Positions 1 to 7,691 of a stretch of DNA of 64,000 nucleotides are shown one piece after another. The stretch is from PALSA-1296 sp038210275 (GTDB taxonomy: Bacteria > Bacteroidota > Ignavibacteria > Palsa-1295). The position numbers and the translations under genes were made by a program. The notes beneath the pieces are model-generated. The model saw only the letters and a program-made list of their open reading frames with translations. It did not search any database and was not told where the DNA came from. The DNA is taken from assembly GCA_038210275.1 (NCBI GenBank), contig JBBQWV010000001.1:124001-188000 (forward strand), given 5' to 3'. The stretch's first letter is position 1. Every line of letters begins with the position of its first letter.

Positions 1-2
1 AT

Positions 3-143
3 GAAGGTTTGCTTTCAATGAAGGTCGGCGGAAGACGCAGACTAATCATTCCTTATAAACTCGCTTATGGCGAAGGCGGATCGGGTCCGATCCCACCAAA
101 AGCAACACTTATCTTCGACGTGGAGCTGGTAGCAATTAAATAA
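3..143 (+). CDS. FKBP-type peptidyl-prolyl isomerase, C-terminal fragment
   Basis: Only the last 46 codons are in the window; the gene begins upstream. The frame ends with the FKBP fold signature: a GxRRLIIP strand, the YGEGGSGPIPP loop and a closing FDVEL strand. FKBP proteins catalyse cis-trans isomerisation of prolyl bonds and in Gram-negative bacteria are usually periplasmic or cytosolic folding helpers; the fragment does not say which. Its TAA shares one base with the ATG of the next gene, so the two are probably cotranscribed. Confidence 0.9.
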   Translation, partial: EGLLSMKVGGRRRLIIPYKLAYGEGGSGPIPPKATLIFDVELVAIK

Positions 144-841
144 TGGTGCATCAGCACCATCACCATGAGCATCACTTCACTGCCGGTGAAATGGTGCGCG
201 ATATTGTGATCGGGATGTCCGATGGGCTGACCGTTCCATTCGCACTTGCTGCAGGACTTACCGGAGCCATCAATGCTTCGGGAATAATCATCACCGCAGG
301 TTTAGCAGAAATAGCCGCAGGCTCCATTGCAATGGGGCTTGGCGGCTATCTTGCTGCGAAAAGTGATGCACAGCATTACATCAGCGAGCGCAAACGCGAA
401 GAAGAAGAAATTATCAAAGTCCCGCAGATCGAAAAAAATGAAGTTGCCGAGATTTTCGAGAAATACGGTCTGAGCAAAAAAGAAAGTATGGTCGTCACCG
501 AAAGTCTTTCCCAAAATCCAAAGCATTGGGTGGACTTCATGATGCAATTCGAACTTGGGTTGGATAAGCCCGATCCCAAACGCGCCAGAACCAGCGCCTT
601 CACTATTGCAGGTTCCTATATTGCCGGAGGATTTATTCCTCTCTCACCATATATTTTTATTGATAGCGCCCGTGATGCACTGACGATTTCGGTCATCGTT
701 ACTCTCATTGCGCTTTTAGTTTTTGGTTACATCAAAGGTCGCTTCACCGGTGCACATCCATTGCGCAGCGGATTGCAGACAATGCTCATCGGAGGTCTAG
801 CAGCAGGCGCTGCATTTATATTGGCGCGGTTGATTTCTTGA
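143..841 (+). CDS. VIT1/CCC1 family iron/manganese transporter
   Basis: A 232-residue membrane protein of the VIT1/CCC1 family, which exports or sequesters Fe2+ and Mn2+. The N-terminus is histidine-rich (HQHHHHEHH), suggesting metal binding. It is followed by the family's first helix with a VIGMSDGLTVPFAL motif, then a SIAMGLGGYLA helix, a charged cytosolic loop at about residues 80-130 (the metal-binding region in this family) and further hydrophobic segments at about 150-230. The start overlaps the upstream FKBP stop (TAATG). Length is normal. The exact metal cannot be read from sequence. Confidence 0.9.
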   Translation: MVHQHHHHEHHFTAGEMVRDIVIGMSDGLTVPFALAAGLTGAINASGIIITAGLAEIAAGSIAMGLGGYLAAKSDAQHYISERKREEEEIIKVPQIEKNEVAEIFEKYGLSKKESMVVTESLSQNPKHWVDFMMQFELGLDKPDPKRARTSAFTIAGSYIAGGFIPLSPYIFIDSARDALTISVIVTLIALLVFGYIKGRFTGAHPLRSGLQTMLIGGLAAGAAFILARLIS

Positions 842-871
842 ATTTTGTGGCATGAGCATTTTAATTTTACA

Positions 872-1284
872 TGTCATTCTGAACGAAGTCCGAATCGCGC
901 AGCGATTTGGACGTAGTGAAGAATCCCGTAATCGTTGGCAGACAGTATGAATCAATACTACGTTTACATTCTCTCAAGCAAACATAAGAATATTTATGTT
1001 GGTGTAACCAATGATTTGCAGAGAAGAGTATATGAGCATAAGCATAAATTGTATAACGGCTATACAAAGAAATACAATGTAGATAGGCTTGTGTATTATG
1101 AATCCTTCGGCGATATTACACAAGCCATCAACCGCGAAACACAGTTGAAAGGATGGCTTCGTAAAAAGAAAGATTTACTTATTGAGGCAATGAATCCGAA
1201 TTGGAAAGATTTAAGTGAGGAGTGGTTGAAACCTTAAATGGTCTACCATTTATTACGGGATTCTTCGTTGCGCTCAGAATGACA
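872..1284. mobile_element. Repeat family A element carrying a GIY-YIG nuclease gene
   Basis: The element starts with TGTCATTCTGA at 872 and ends with its complement TCAGAATGACA at 1284. The left arm holds a hairpin with a GCGCAGC apex (about 888-912), then GAAGAATCCCGTAATCG; the right arm has ATTACGGGATTCTTCG. The GIY-YIG gene fills the interior and its coding start lies at the edge of the left arm. A shorter nuclease-free relative is at 18740-18873, so this looks like the autonomous form of a dispersed repeat. Mobility is inferred. Confidence 0.7.
947..1237 (+). CDS. Small GIY-YIG nuclease family protein
   Basis: A stand-alone GIY-YIG endonuclease domain of 96 residues (COG2827-like). Visible family marks are the YYVYILSS strand in place of GIY, the YVG motif about 10 residues later, an arginine in the DLQRRVYEH helix, and the glutamate in INRETQLKGW followed by an RKKK helix and a closing NPNW. 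The family makes metal-dependent DNA cuts, but the role of these small forms is unknown. ATG at 947 is preferred; an in-frame TTG at 935 lies within the repeat arm. The gene sits entirely between the arms of an inverted repeat, which suggests it is the gene of a mobile repeat. Confidence 0.88.
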   Translation: MNQYYVYILSSKHKNIYVGVTNDLQRRVYEHKHKLYNGYTKKYNVDRLVYYESFGDITQAINRETQLKGWLRKKKDLLIEAMNPNWKDLSEEWLKP

Positions 1285-1340
1285 AGCTGAATAAATGGAC
1301 TTTAGTTGTTAAATTTCCATTAACACCCTCATTTTCTCCT

Positions 1341-1348
1341 TATCTTTG
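1341..1348 (+). promoter_or_regulatory. Bacteroidota-type -7 element (TATCTTTG)
   Basis: TATCTTTG fits the TAnnTTTG -7 consensus used by the Bacteroidota primary sigma factor and lies about 24 bases before the DUF4199 ATG. No TTG -33 element is seen at the expected distance, so the call is tentative. Confidence 0.4.
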
Positions 1349-1371
1349 CATATTCATCATCACTTATTACT

Positions 1372-1890
1372 ATGAAAAATTTCTTGAAGTGGGGTATTTT
1401 TATTACGGCAATGAATATCGTATTCATGCTGATCGGTTATGCCGCAGGGATTTCTGCTACATCTGCGGGCAGAACTATGGGCTGGGTTTCTACAGTTATT
1501 GGTCTTGGAATGCTCTTCTGGGGTATCCGCGAAAAGAAACAATTGGATCCTGGTGATTTCACCTTTGGCAGAGGCTGGGTAGAGGGCGTACTTATCTCCC
1601 TCGTCGCCGGAGTGCTCGTTTCTCTGTTCCTTTATATCTTCGCCGAGTTTATCAATCCTGAAATGATTGACTTCGCCCGTGCTGAAGCAGCGAAAGGCAT
1701 GGCACTTCAGAAAATGTCGCAGGAGCAAATGGATACAGCAAAGAAATTTACCGACTTCTTTATCTCGCCGACGGGATTCGCCATCAGTACGCTGTTCATG
1801 TATGGCATCGGCGGCATGATTGTCTCGTTGATCTTCTCACCGATTGTCAAGAGCATGGGTGGTAACACTACGCAAGTGGAAAATGCATAA
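1372..1890 (+). CDS. DUF4199 domain-containing membrane protein
   Basis: A 172-residue protein of the DUF4199 family, common in Bacteroidota. Four hydrophobic segments are visible: about residues 5-28, 37-53, 68-92 and 138-160. The segment around residues 55-68 contains the charged LDPGDFTFGRGW stretch typical of the family. The loop at about 95-130 is charged (FARAEAAKGMALQKM) and probably lies on one side of the inner membrane. Function is unknown. It appears to be a single-gene unit, with a TAnnTTTG element just upstream and a family B repeat after the stop. Confidence 0.85.
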   Translation: MKNFLKWGIFITAMNIVFMLIGYAAGISATSAGRTMGWVSTVIGLGMLFWGIREKKQLDPGDFTFGRGWVEGVLISLVAGVLVSLFLYIFAEFINPEMIDFARAEAAKGMALQKMSQEQMDTAKKFTDFFISPTGFAISTLFMYGIGGMIVSLIFSPIVKSMGGNTTQVENA

Positions 1891-1922
1891 AGTATGGAGG
1901 TAGTTGATCGGTTTCAACCGAT

Positions 1923-2009
1923 CGTGGCAATCTAAAATCTTGAATCGTAATCCAAAAGTTAAGTTTTTAGATTGCCACGTCGTCCGCAAGCGGACTCCTC
2001 GCAATGACA
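1923..2009. repeat. Family B inverted repeat
   Basis: GTGGCAATCTAAAA at about 1924 is mirrored by TTTTAGATTGCCAC near 1978, followed by a CCGCAAGCGG hairpin and the terminal CTCGCAATGACA at about 1998-2009. The left terminal arm is missing; in its place is a local palindrome GATCGGTTTCAACCGATC. Other copies are at 3126, 6359, 17485 and 53109. Confidence 0.7.
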
Positions 2010-2092
2010 TTACTGTTAAATTATTTCAGATTTGACGTTGCCGAATCCTACTTGCTCTGAATGAGAGGATTGGTTTAATTGTTTGCCTATAT

Positions 2093-3112
2093 ATGATGAA
2101 TTCGAAAAAAACATTCCTAACGGCATTGGCAGTTCTGCTTGTGCTCAGTATTCATTCAATCGGATTTGCGCAAGGCGGAACACCGATTGATGTTGCGCAG
2201 TATCGCTTTTTGCAAAAAGCGCGCCATGTCGGCGAATATATCAATAAAGGTGATTTTGAAGCTCTCGAAAAAGATTTCGATCCCTCACTGCAAAAACAAT
2301 TACCGCTTGAAAAATTAACTCCACTGCTTAATAGTCTCATTGACGGAGCAGGGAAAATTAAGAATATCGGTATCCCAAAAATTAAATGGAAAAATGTTGC
2401 CGTTACTCCTGTTGAATTCGATTCAGGAATTCTCGATCTTCGTATTGATCTCGATTCTGTTACGGATAAAATGATCGGCTTTTATTTCCAGCCTCATGTG
2501 GAAGATATTCCCGTGCCTGATAAGAACACCACGCCACTTTCACTTCCATTCGAAGGCGAATGGGGAGTCATGTGGGGAGGCGATACGAAAGAGTTGAATC
2601 CGCATCACGAACAAAAGCCGCAGCGATTTGCGATTGATTTTAATCTGCTTCAGGGATTTGACAAAAGTCATAAAACAAACGGGAAAACCAATGAAGATTA
2701 TTTCGCCTTCGGCAAAGAAATTCTTTCTCCCGCCGATGGAAAAGTGTTGGAAGTGATTGACGGAGTACATGACAATAAACCGTTCTCACCGAACCAGTTT
2801 TCCGCTCTTGGTAATTGCGTGATAATCCGTCACAGCGCATACGAATTTTCGGTTCTCTCGCATCTGAAGAACGGGAGCACAAAAGTGAAAGTAGGAGATT
2901 CAGTATCAAGAGGAGACGTTATCGGCTTATGTGGTAACTCTGGGAATTCCTCTGAACCGCAATTAGAGTATCATCTTCAGAATACAGCGAACATCGAAGA
3001 TGCAACAGGAATAAAAGTATATTTTGACAAAGTTACACTTCGTCATCGCGACGATCTGAAGAAGGAAAAATTGTATTCACCTTTGCGGAATGATAAAGTG
3101 AAGGAGGATTAG
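2093..3112 (+). CDS. M23-like (LytM fold) secreted protein, catalytically degenerate
   Basis: A 339-residue exported protein. Residues 1-26 form a signal peptide ending IGFAQ. The C-terminal half (about 180-320) has the peptidase M23/LytM fold: ILSPADGKV, GNCVIIRH, a LSHLK strand, VKVGDSVSRGDVIG and GLCGNSGNSSEP. M23 enzymes cut peptidoglycan cross-bridges with zinc held by an HxxxD pair and an HxH motif. Here the expected PHLHYHL reads PQLEYHL and the first histidine is replaced (RFAID), so zinc binding is probably lost. It may be a non-catalytic cell-wall or activator protein of the EnvC/NlpD kind; that role is inferred. Confidence 0.75.
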   Translation: MMNSKKTFLTALAVLLVLSIHSIGFAQGGTPIDVAQYRFLQKARHVGEYINKGDFEALEKDFDPSLQKQLPLEKLTPLLNSLIDGAGKIKNIGIPKIKWKNVAVTPVEFDSGILDLRIDLDSVTDKMIGFYFQPHVEDIPVPDKNTTPLSLPFEGEWGVMWGGDTKELNPHHEQKPQRFAIDFNLLQGFDKSHKTNGKTNEDYFAFGKEILSPADGKVLEVIDGVHDNKPFSPNQFSALGNCVIIRHSAYEFSVLSHLKNGSTKVKVGDSVSRGDVIGLCGNSGNSSEPQLEYHLQNTANIEDATGIKVYFDKVTLRHRDDLKKEKLYSPLRNDKVKED

Positions 3113-3125
3113 AAATAAAAAGCAG

Positions 3126-3250
3126 TGTCATTGCGAGAAGGGCTTTAGCCCGACGAAGCAATCCCCTAAATCATGGTAGAAAGTAACGATCTACAATCTG
3201 TCAGGGGATTGCTTCGTCGTCGCTTCGCGACTCCATGCAGCAACACCCTT
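3126..3250. repeat. Family B inverted repeat upstream of the histidine kinase
   Basis: Starts TGTCATTGCGAG at 3126, followed by a GGGCTTTAGCCC hairpin and CGACGAAGCAATCCCC; the mirror GGGGATTGCTTCGTCG lies at about 3203-3219, with a second small hairpin CGCTTCGCG. The right end is degenerate (CTCCATGCAGCAACA instead of CTCGCAATGACA). An ATG at 3235 lies inside this decayed end. Confidence 0.75.
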
Positions 3251-3306
3251 ATTATTCGACTATCCCTCAGGCAACCTCCCTGCAATATTTACCGTTATTA
3301 CTCGAC

Positions 3307-4563
3307 ATGGATTCAATCCGCTCTAAGAGCACGACACGTTTACCGCCTTCGGCGAATATCAAGATCGGTTTGCTGATCGCTTCCGTCCTGATGGTGATCG
3401 GTACGCTGCTCTATTCGCACCGTCTAGTTGACCAACTAAAAGAACGCGAGCAACGTATTGCACAACTGACGGCAGATGCTTTGGATTACATTCAAAATAC
3501 CGATGATTTCGATGCTAGGTTATATCTGAGAGTTGTCGAATATATCCGAAATTCAGGCGTTCCGATGATCATCGGCGATAAAGATAATATACCAAGTACC
3601 GATACGGCAAATTACAAGAGTTTCAATATCAATGTTCCGCTTGATACGACATTAAGTCTGAACGAACGAGGTGCATTCCTCAGTAAGGAAATGCGCCACA
3701 TGGATAAGATCTATAAGCCGATCATTATTACTTATACTGATTCGGCCGGGAAGAAAAATGTTACGAACTATATTCATTACGGGGATAGCATTATTCTTTC
3801 GAAGATCGAAGAACTGCCGTTTATTCAATTGATGCTTGGTCTCGTTGTTGTCGTGATCGGATATTTAAGTTTTGCATATCTCAAGCGTAGTGAGCAATCG
3901 AATATCTGGGTTGGCATGTCGAAGGAGACTGCGCATCAACTTGGTACGCCGCTTTCGAGTTTGCTTGGCTGGGCAGAAATGCTGCGGCTGAATGCTACTG
4001 ATCCGAAGGAAGTAAATTCAATTGCTGTTGAGATCGAAAAAGATATTGAACGGCTCAACCGCATCGCTACACGTTTCTCCAAGATCGGTTCGATACCTGA
4101 TCTCAAAGAGCAGAATATCGTCACGATTATTTCCGGAGTGATGGGCTATCTCGAAGACCGTATGCCGCGGCTTGGTAATAACGTTACGCTTGCTCTCGAT
4201 ACATCACATGATGAGATCATTCTGCCCATTAATCGCGAACTCTTCGAATGGGTAATGGAAAATCTTATTAAAAATGCAACAGAAGCGATTGAAACACAGA
4301 CAGGAAATATTACTGTGACAATAGACTTTAATGAAAAGACGAAATCAGCTACGATTGATGTTGCTGATACCGGGAAAGGTATGGAAAGCAGACAGAAGAA
4401 AGAAGTTTTTCGTCCGGGGTATAGTACGAAATCCAGAGGCTGGGGCTTGGGGCTATCGCTTGCAAAGCGCATCATCGAAGAGTATCATCACGGAAAATTA
4501 TTCGTGAAAGAATCAACACCCGGCAAAGGCACAACATTTAGAATTAAGTTAGGAAACGGATAA
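3307..4563 (+). CDS. Sensor histidine kinase
   Basis: Inner-membrane histidine kinase. From the ATG at 3307 there is a helix at about residues 19-39, a periplasmic sensor of about 130 residues with no recognised domain, and a second helix at 171-191. A HisKA segment follows, with the phospho-acceptor in ETAHQLGTPLSSLLGW (His210), then an HATPase domain with NLIKNATEAI (N box), DTGKGM (G1) and GWGLGLSLAK (G2). No HAMP domain is evident. No response regulator is adjacent. An in-frame ATG at 3235 would add 24 residues but falls in a repeat. The stop overlaps the next ATG, tying it to an ABC ATPase. Confidence 0.85.
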   Translation: MDSIRSKSTTRLPPSANIKIGLLIASVLMVIGTLLYSHRLVDQLKEREQRIAQLTADALDYIQNTDDFDARLYLRVVEYIRNSGVPMIIGDKDNIPSTDTANYKSFNINVPLDTTLSLNERGAFLSKEMRHMDKIYKPIIITYTDSAGKKNVTNYIHYGDSIILSKIEELPFIQLMLGLVVVVIGYLSFAYLKRSEQSNIWVGMSKETAHQLGTPLSSLLGWAEMLRLNATDPKEVNSIAVEIEKDIERLNRIATRFSKIGSIPDLKEQNIVTIISGVMGYLEDRMPRLGNNVTLALDTSHDEIILPINRELFEWVMENLIKNATEAIETQTGNITVTIDFNEKTKSATIDVADTGKGMESRQKKEVFRPGYSTKSRGWGLGLSLAKRIIEEYHHGKLFVKESTPGKGTTFRIKLGNG

Positions 4564-5666
4564 TGCCCCATCTCGAACTTCGCTCAGTCGAAAAGTGCTA
4601 CGCCAATAATAGCGATGCCGTCAAAGGCATTTCGTTTTCTGCTGAGCGAGGCGAGTTCATCGTGCTCGTCGGTCCATCCGGTTGCGGAAAATCAACGACG
4701 CTTCGCATGATCGCGGGACTTGAAGAAGCAACCGGTGGTGATATTATTATTGCCGGAAAGCGTGTTAATGATCTACCGCCGAAAGATCGCGACGTTGCAA
4801 TGGTCTTTCAGAATTATGCGCTCTATCCGCATTTAACCGTTTTCGAAAATATTGCTTTTCCTCTTTCGATCAGAAAAGAAAAGAAAAATATTATTGAGAG
4901 TGAAGTAAAAAAAGCCGCAGAGCTTTTATCAATAACTCATTTACTTGCCCGAAAACCAAAAGAACTATCCGGCGGCGAACGCCAGCGCGTTGCTGTCGGC
5001 AGAGCCATAGTCCGGAAGCCGCAAATATTTTTATTTGATGAACCGCTTTCGAATTTGGATGCTGCTCTGAGAACGGAAATGCGAGCCGAACTGAAAAGCT
5101 TGCAGAGACACCTTGGAACAACAATGGTGTATGTCACACACGATCAAACCGAAGCAATGACGATGGGCGATAAGATCGTCGTTTTGAATAAAGGTCTTAT
5201 TGAACAATTCGGAAGTCCGCAGGAAATTTATTCAAAACCGAACTCAACTTTTGTCGCACGATTTCTTGGTTCTCCTGCAATGAATCTTATTCGTGGAGAA
5301 TTATCGGATGTAGGTGATGAGAATATTTTTTCTGCTCAATCGTTTCAATTGCCTCTTCCATCACTTCACATCAAAGAAAAAAAAGAAGTCTTGTTGGGAA
5401 TCCGACCTGAGCTTTTTACCGTTCATAAAGAAGCAGATGCAGCAAGTCCTTCCGATATAAAAGGAAAACTTGTTCTTACCGAAAGACTTGGAAGCGCCAC
5501 AAATTATTATATGGAGTCGGTTCTGAGTCTTGATGGAAAGCTTACTGCAAGCGTTTCAGGTGCAGTGAATTCCGGCGAGATAAAGATCGGAGACGAAATA
5601 GTTTTTAGAATTTTAATCCCCGAAGTGCATTTGTTTAACCCCGAAACGGGTTTAAGAATAGTATAA
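4563..5666 (+). CDS. ABC transporter ATP-binding protein, MalK/UgpC type
   Basis: A 367-residue ATPase of the sugar/glycerol-phosphate importer class. Walker A is GPSGCGKST, the Q-loop is in MVFQNYALYPHLTV, the signature is LSGGERQRVAVGRA, Walker B is IFLFDEPLSNLD, and the H-loop is in VTHDQTEAM. Residues from about 240 form the TOBE-like regulatory domain of MalK and UgpC. Such ATPases drive uptake of maltose, trehalose or glycerol-3-phosphate and may serve several permeases. No permease or binding protein is nearby, so it is an orphan subunit here. Its start overlaps the histidine kinase stop. Confidence 0.88.
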   Translation: MPHLELRSVEKCYANNSDAVKGISFSAERGEFIVLVGPSGCGKSTTLRMIAGLEEATGGDIIIAGKRVNDLPPKDRDVAMVFQNYALYPHLTVFENIAFPLSIRKEKKNIIESEVKKAAELLSITHLLARKPKELSGGERQRVAVGRAIVRKPQIFLFDEPLSNLDAALRTEMRAELKSLQRHLGTTMVYVTHDQTEAMTMGDKIVVLNKGLIEQFGSPQEIYSKPNSTFVARFLGSPAMNLIRGELSDVGDENIFSAQSFQLPLPSLHIKEKKEVLLGIRPELFTVHKEADAASPSDIKGKLVLTERLGSATNYYMESVLSLDGKLTASVSGAVNSGEIKIGDEIVFRILIPEVHLFNPETGLRIV

Positions 5667-5682
5667 TTATAATTTATTCGTG

Positions 5683-5698
5683 CTGTCACTATTGACAG
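5683..5698. promoter_or_regulatory. Short palindrome CTGTCActatTGACAG
   Basis: A perfect 6-base inverted repeat with a 4-base spacer in the 64-base gap before the NYN-domain gene. It has operator-like form, but no regulator is known and a chance match is possible. Confidence 0.25.
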
Positions 5699-5730
5699 TA
5701 TGTTCAATATATCACAATTGATAGAATATC

Positions 5731-6351
5731 ATGGATACATCAGTTCATCCTCTTTTTCACCAGCCAACTAACAGGACATCGGTCTTCGTTGACGGTGAAA
5801 ATGCCTACTATGCTCAGCGTTCACTCGGTTGGTTTTTCGATCCACGCAAGTTATTGGATTATTTTACACAAGGCACCAAGGTCGGCGATGCATTTTGGTA
5901 TGCATCGCAAAAAATGCCGCCCGATCCGCGCGAGCAAAGATTTTATGGCTACCTCAATCATGCCGGATATACCGTACGTGTAAAAAGTATCAAATACTTT
6001 CGTGATGATGTATCTGGTGAATTAACGCGCAAAGCAAATCTTGATCTTGAGATGGCGATCGATCTTTTCACCACGATCGCACAATATGATACTGCTGTAC
6101 TCGTCACCGGTGATGGTGATTTCGAACGCGCTGTCGAATTGCTCCGGAGCTACGGCAAACGAGTCATCGTTGCTTCAACGCAAGATACTGTTGCCCGAGA
6201 ACTTCGTAACGCCACCGGTAAACACTTTTTTGATCTCGCCGAAATTCGCAACACATCGAACGCTTCACCGGTGGTACAGAAGGAGGATTCAGCCGTGAAG
6301 ATATTATGCAGCCGTAGATTCAATTATCAATTGACAATGTGCAATTATTAA
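5731..6351 (+). CDS. NYN domain (LabA/DUF88) protein, probable ribonuclease
   Basis: A 206-residue PIN-like NYN domain protein of the LabA/DUF88 type. The acidic residues expected to bind metal are present in VFVDGENAYY (about residue 21), ANLDLEMAIDL (about 105-112) and VTGDGDFERAVELL (about 125). Conserved GKRVIVAS and ELRNATGKHFFDL segments complete the fold at about residue 172. NYN proteins are metal-dependent nucleases, mostly on RNA. The last 30 or so residues (VQKEDSAVKIL onward) do not look conserved and run into AT-rich repeat-flanking DNA, so the C-terminus may have been replaced next to the repeat. Confidence 0.8.
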   Translation: MDTSVHPLFHQPTNRTSVFVDGENAYYAQRSLGWFFDPRKLLDYFTQGTKVGDAFWYASQKMPPDPREQRFYGYLNHAGYTVRVKSIKYFRDDVSGELTRKANLDLEMAIDLFTTIAQYDTAVLVTGDGDFERAVELLRSYGKRVIVASTQDTVARELRNATGKHFFDLAEIRNTSNASPVVQKEDSAVKILCSRRFNYQLTMCNY

Positions 6352-6358
6352 TTATTAG

Positions 6359-6470
6359 TGTCATTGCGAGGAGAGCTTTAGCTCGACGAAGCAATCTAAA
6401 ATCTATAAAGTGCAATACTCTTCAGTATTTTAGATTGCCACGACCGGCTAAAGCCAGTCTCGCAATGATA
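6359..6470. repeat. Family B inverted repeat, best-preserved copy
   Basis: Left end TGTCATTGCGAGGAG, then an AGCTTTAGCT hairpin, CGACGAAGCAATCTAAAA, a 25-base interior, TTTTAGATTGCCACG, a GGCTAAAGCC hairpin and the right end CTCGCAATGATA. Arms match over the termini and the AATCTAAAA core, with different hairpins in the two halves. No coding capacity. Confidence 0.8.
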
Positions 6471-6485
6471 TTCTTAAAATAACTT

Positions 6486-7016
6486 ATGAAAAAAAACATC
6501 ATCACTCGCCCCGCACCATCAGACTATCCTGAATCTTTTGAAGTTTATATCGGGCTTGTAAAAACTGATGACATACTTTCGTATTTCCAGTCGCAGAAAG
6601 AAAGCGTCGCTTCGCTTGGTGCATCACTAAGTGAAGATCAGTTGCTTTTTCGATATGCGCCAAATAAATGGTCGGTCAAAGATATCTTTTGCCACATCAT
6701 TGATTGCGAACGTATCTATTCTTACCGAATGCTCTGCATTGCACGCGGAGATAAAACCGATCTGCCAGGTTTCGAAGAAAATGATTATGCCATAACCGCT
6801 AAAGCCGATTCCCGCGATATAAAAGATATTATCAACGAATACAAAGCTGTTCGCACTGCCACAATAGAACTCCTGAAAAGTTTTGATGTAAAAATGATCG
6901 AACGTTCAGGCATAGCCAACGGAAGCCCAAGATCAGTTCGCGCCATGTGCTATGTCGCCGCCGGGCATGAGATACATCATTTGGGAGTGATTAAGGAGAG
7001 GTATTTGAATAATTAA
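6486..7016 (+). CDS. DinB family protein
   Basis: A 176-residue four-helix protein of the DinB/YfiT superfamily. Metal-binding histidines are visible in WSVKDIFCHIIDCERIY (about residue 69) and AAGHEIHHLGVIKERY (about 160-164), the usual three-histidine pattern. Members include thiol-dependent transferases and hydrolases such as BacA-type and YfiT enzymes; many are uncharacterised detoxification proteins. The N-terminal Arg-Pro-Ala-Pro stretch is common in Bacteroidota members. It begins shortly after a family B repeat and is followed by the DUF4160-DUF2442 pair. Confidence 0.85.
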   Translation: MKKNIITRPAPSDYPESFEVYIGLVKTDDILSYFQSQKESVASLGASLSEDQLLFRYAPNKWSVKDIFCHIIDCERIYSYRMLCIARGDKTDLPGFEENDYAITAKADSRDIKDIINEYKAVRTATIELLKSFDVKMIERSGIANGSPRSVRAMCYVAAGHEIHHLGVIKERYLNN

Positions 7017-7032
7017 GAAAGGGGAATAAAAG

Positions 7033-7302
7033 ATGCCTGAGCTGTCGAGATTTTTTGGAATTGTGATTCGTATGTTTCGTGAAGAAGGTTTGCAGCATCA
7101 TACTCCCCATTTTCATGCTGAGTACCAAGGGAAATCTGTTACATATTCTATAGATCCGATCGAACTAATCGCAGGTGAATTTCCTATACGTCAAAAACGT
7201 TTAGTAGAAGCTTGGGCAGAACTGCATAAGAAAGAATTATCAGATGATTGGCAGATTCTCCTAGAGGGTAAAGTAGCAAATAAGATTCAACCGTTGCAAT
7301 AA
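7033..7302 (+). CDS. DUF4160 domain-containing protein
   Basis: An 89-residue protein with the DUF4160 signature: a start of RFFGIVIRMFREE followed by HHTPHFHAEYQGKSVTYSID, then RQKRLVEAWAELHKKEL near the C-terminus. The paired histidines in HTPHFHAEY are the most conserved part of the family. Function is unknown. It is followed after one base by a DUF2442 gene, an arrangement seen in many bacteria and resembling a two-gene toxin-antitoxin layout, but no activity is established. Confidence 0.85.
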   Translation: MPELSRFFGIVIRMFREEGLQHHTPHFHAEYQGKSVTYSIDPIELIAGEFPIRQKRLVEAWAELHKKELSDDWQILLEGKVANKIQPLQ

Positions 7303-7303
7303 T

Positions 7304-7612
7304 ATGTCGCATCCGATACATCAGGTAATTTCATTCGAGCATGTAGCGCCTTTTACGCTTCGTCTGAAATTCGAAGATAATACTGAGCAGATAATTGACT
7401 TCGCACCTGTGTTCGGTGGAGAAGTGTATGGGCAATTATTAGATCCATCACTTTTCAAAACTGTTCACATCGAACCGCATTTTCATACATTGGAATGGTA
7501 TAACGGCGCTGATTTTAATCCTAATACGCTCCATGATTGGCAACAGTATCTTCCCGGACTTATTGAGCAAACCAAGCAATGGGAAAAGAATATGGTGCTC
7601 GAGCGGAAATAA
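7304..7612 (+). CDS. DUF2442 domain-containing protein
   Basis: A 102-residue DUF2442 protein. Family features are the early FTLRLKFEDNTEQIIDF strand pair, a GGEVYGQLLDPSLFKTV segment and the WYNGADFNPNTLHDW motif (about residues 63-77), which resembles the WPNGADFDPDTLY motif of the family. Function is unknown; DUF2442 proteins resemble small antitoxin-like DNA-interacting proteins and are often next to DUF4160 genes, as here (one-base gap). A shared transcript is likely. Confidence 0.85.
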   Translation: MSHPIHQVISFEHVAPFTLRLKFEDNTEQIIDFAPVFGGEVYGQLLDPSLFKTVHIEPHFHTLEWYNGADFNPNTLHDWQQYLPGLIEQTKQWEKNMVLERK

Positions 7613-7691
7613 AAATGTAGCGACTTCGCTGCCAGGTAGTGTCCTAATTAAAAAACGGTTTGGGAACAGGGGCTTAAAGTATAAAAGCTAT

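Noticed and set aside
4563..5666. Complete ABC sugar importer operon
   Set aside because: Only the ATPase is present; neighbours are a histidine kinase and a NYN-domain protein, with no permease or binding protein.
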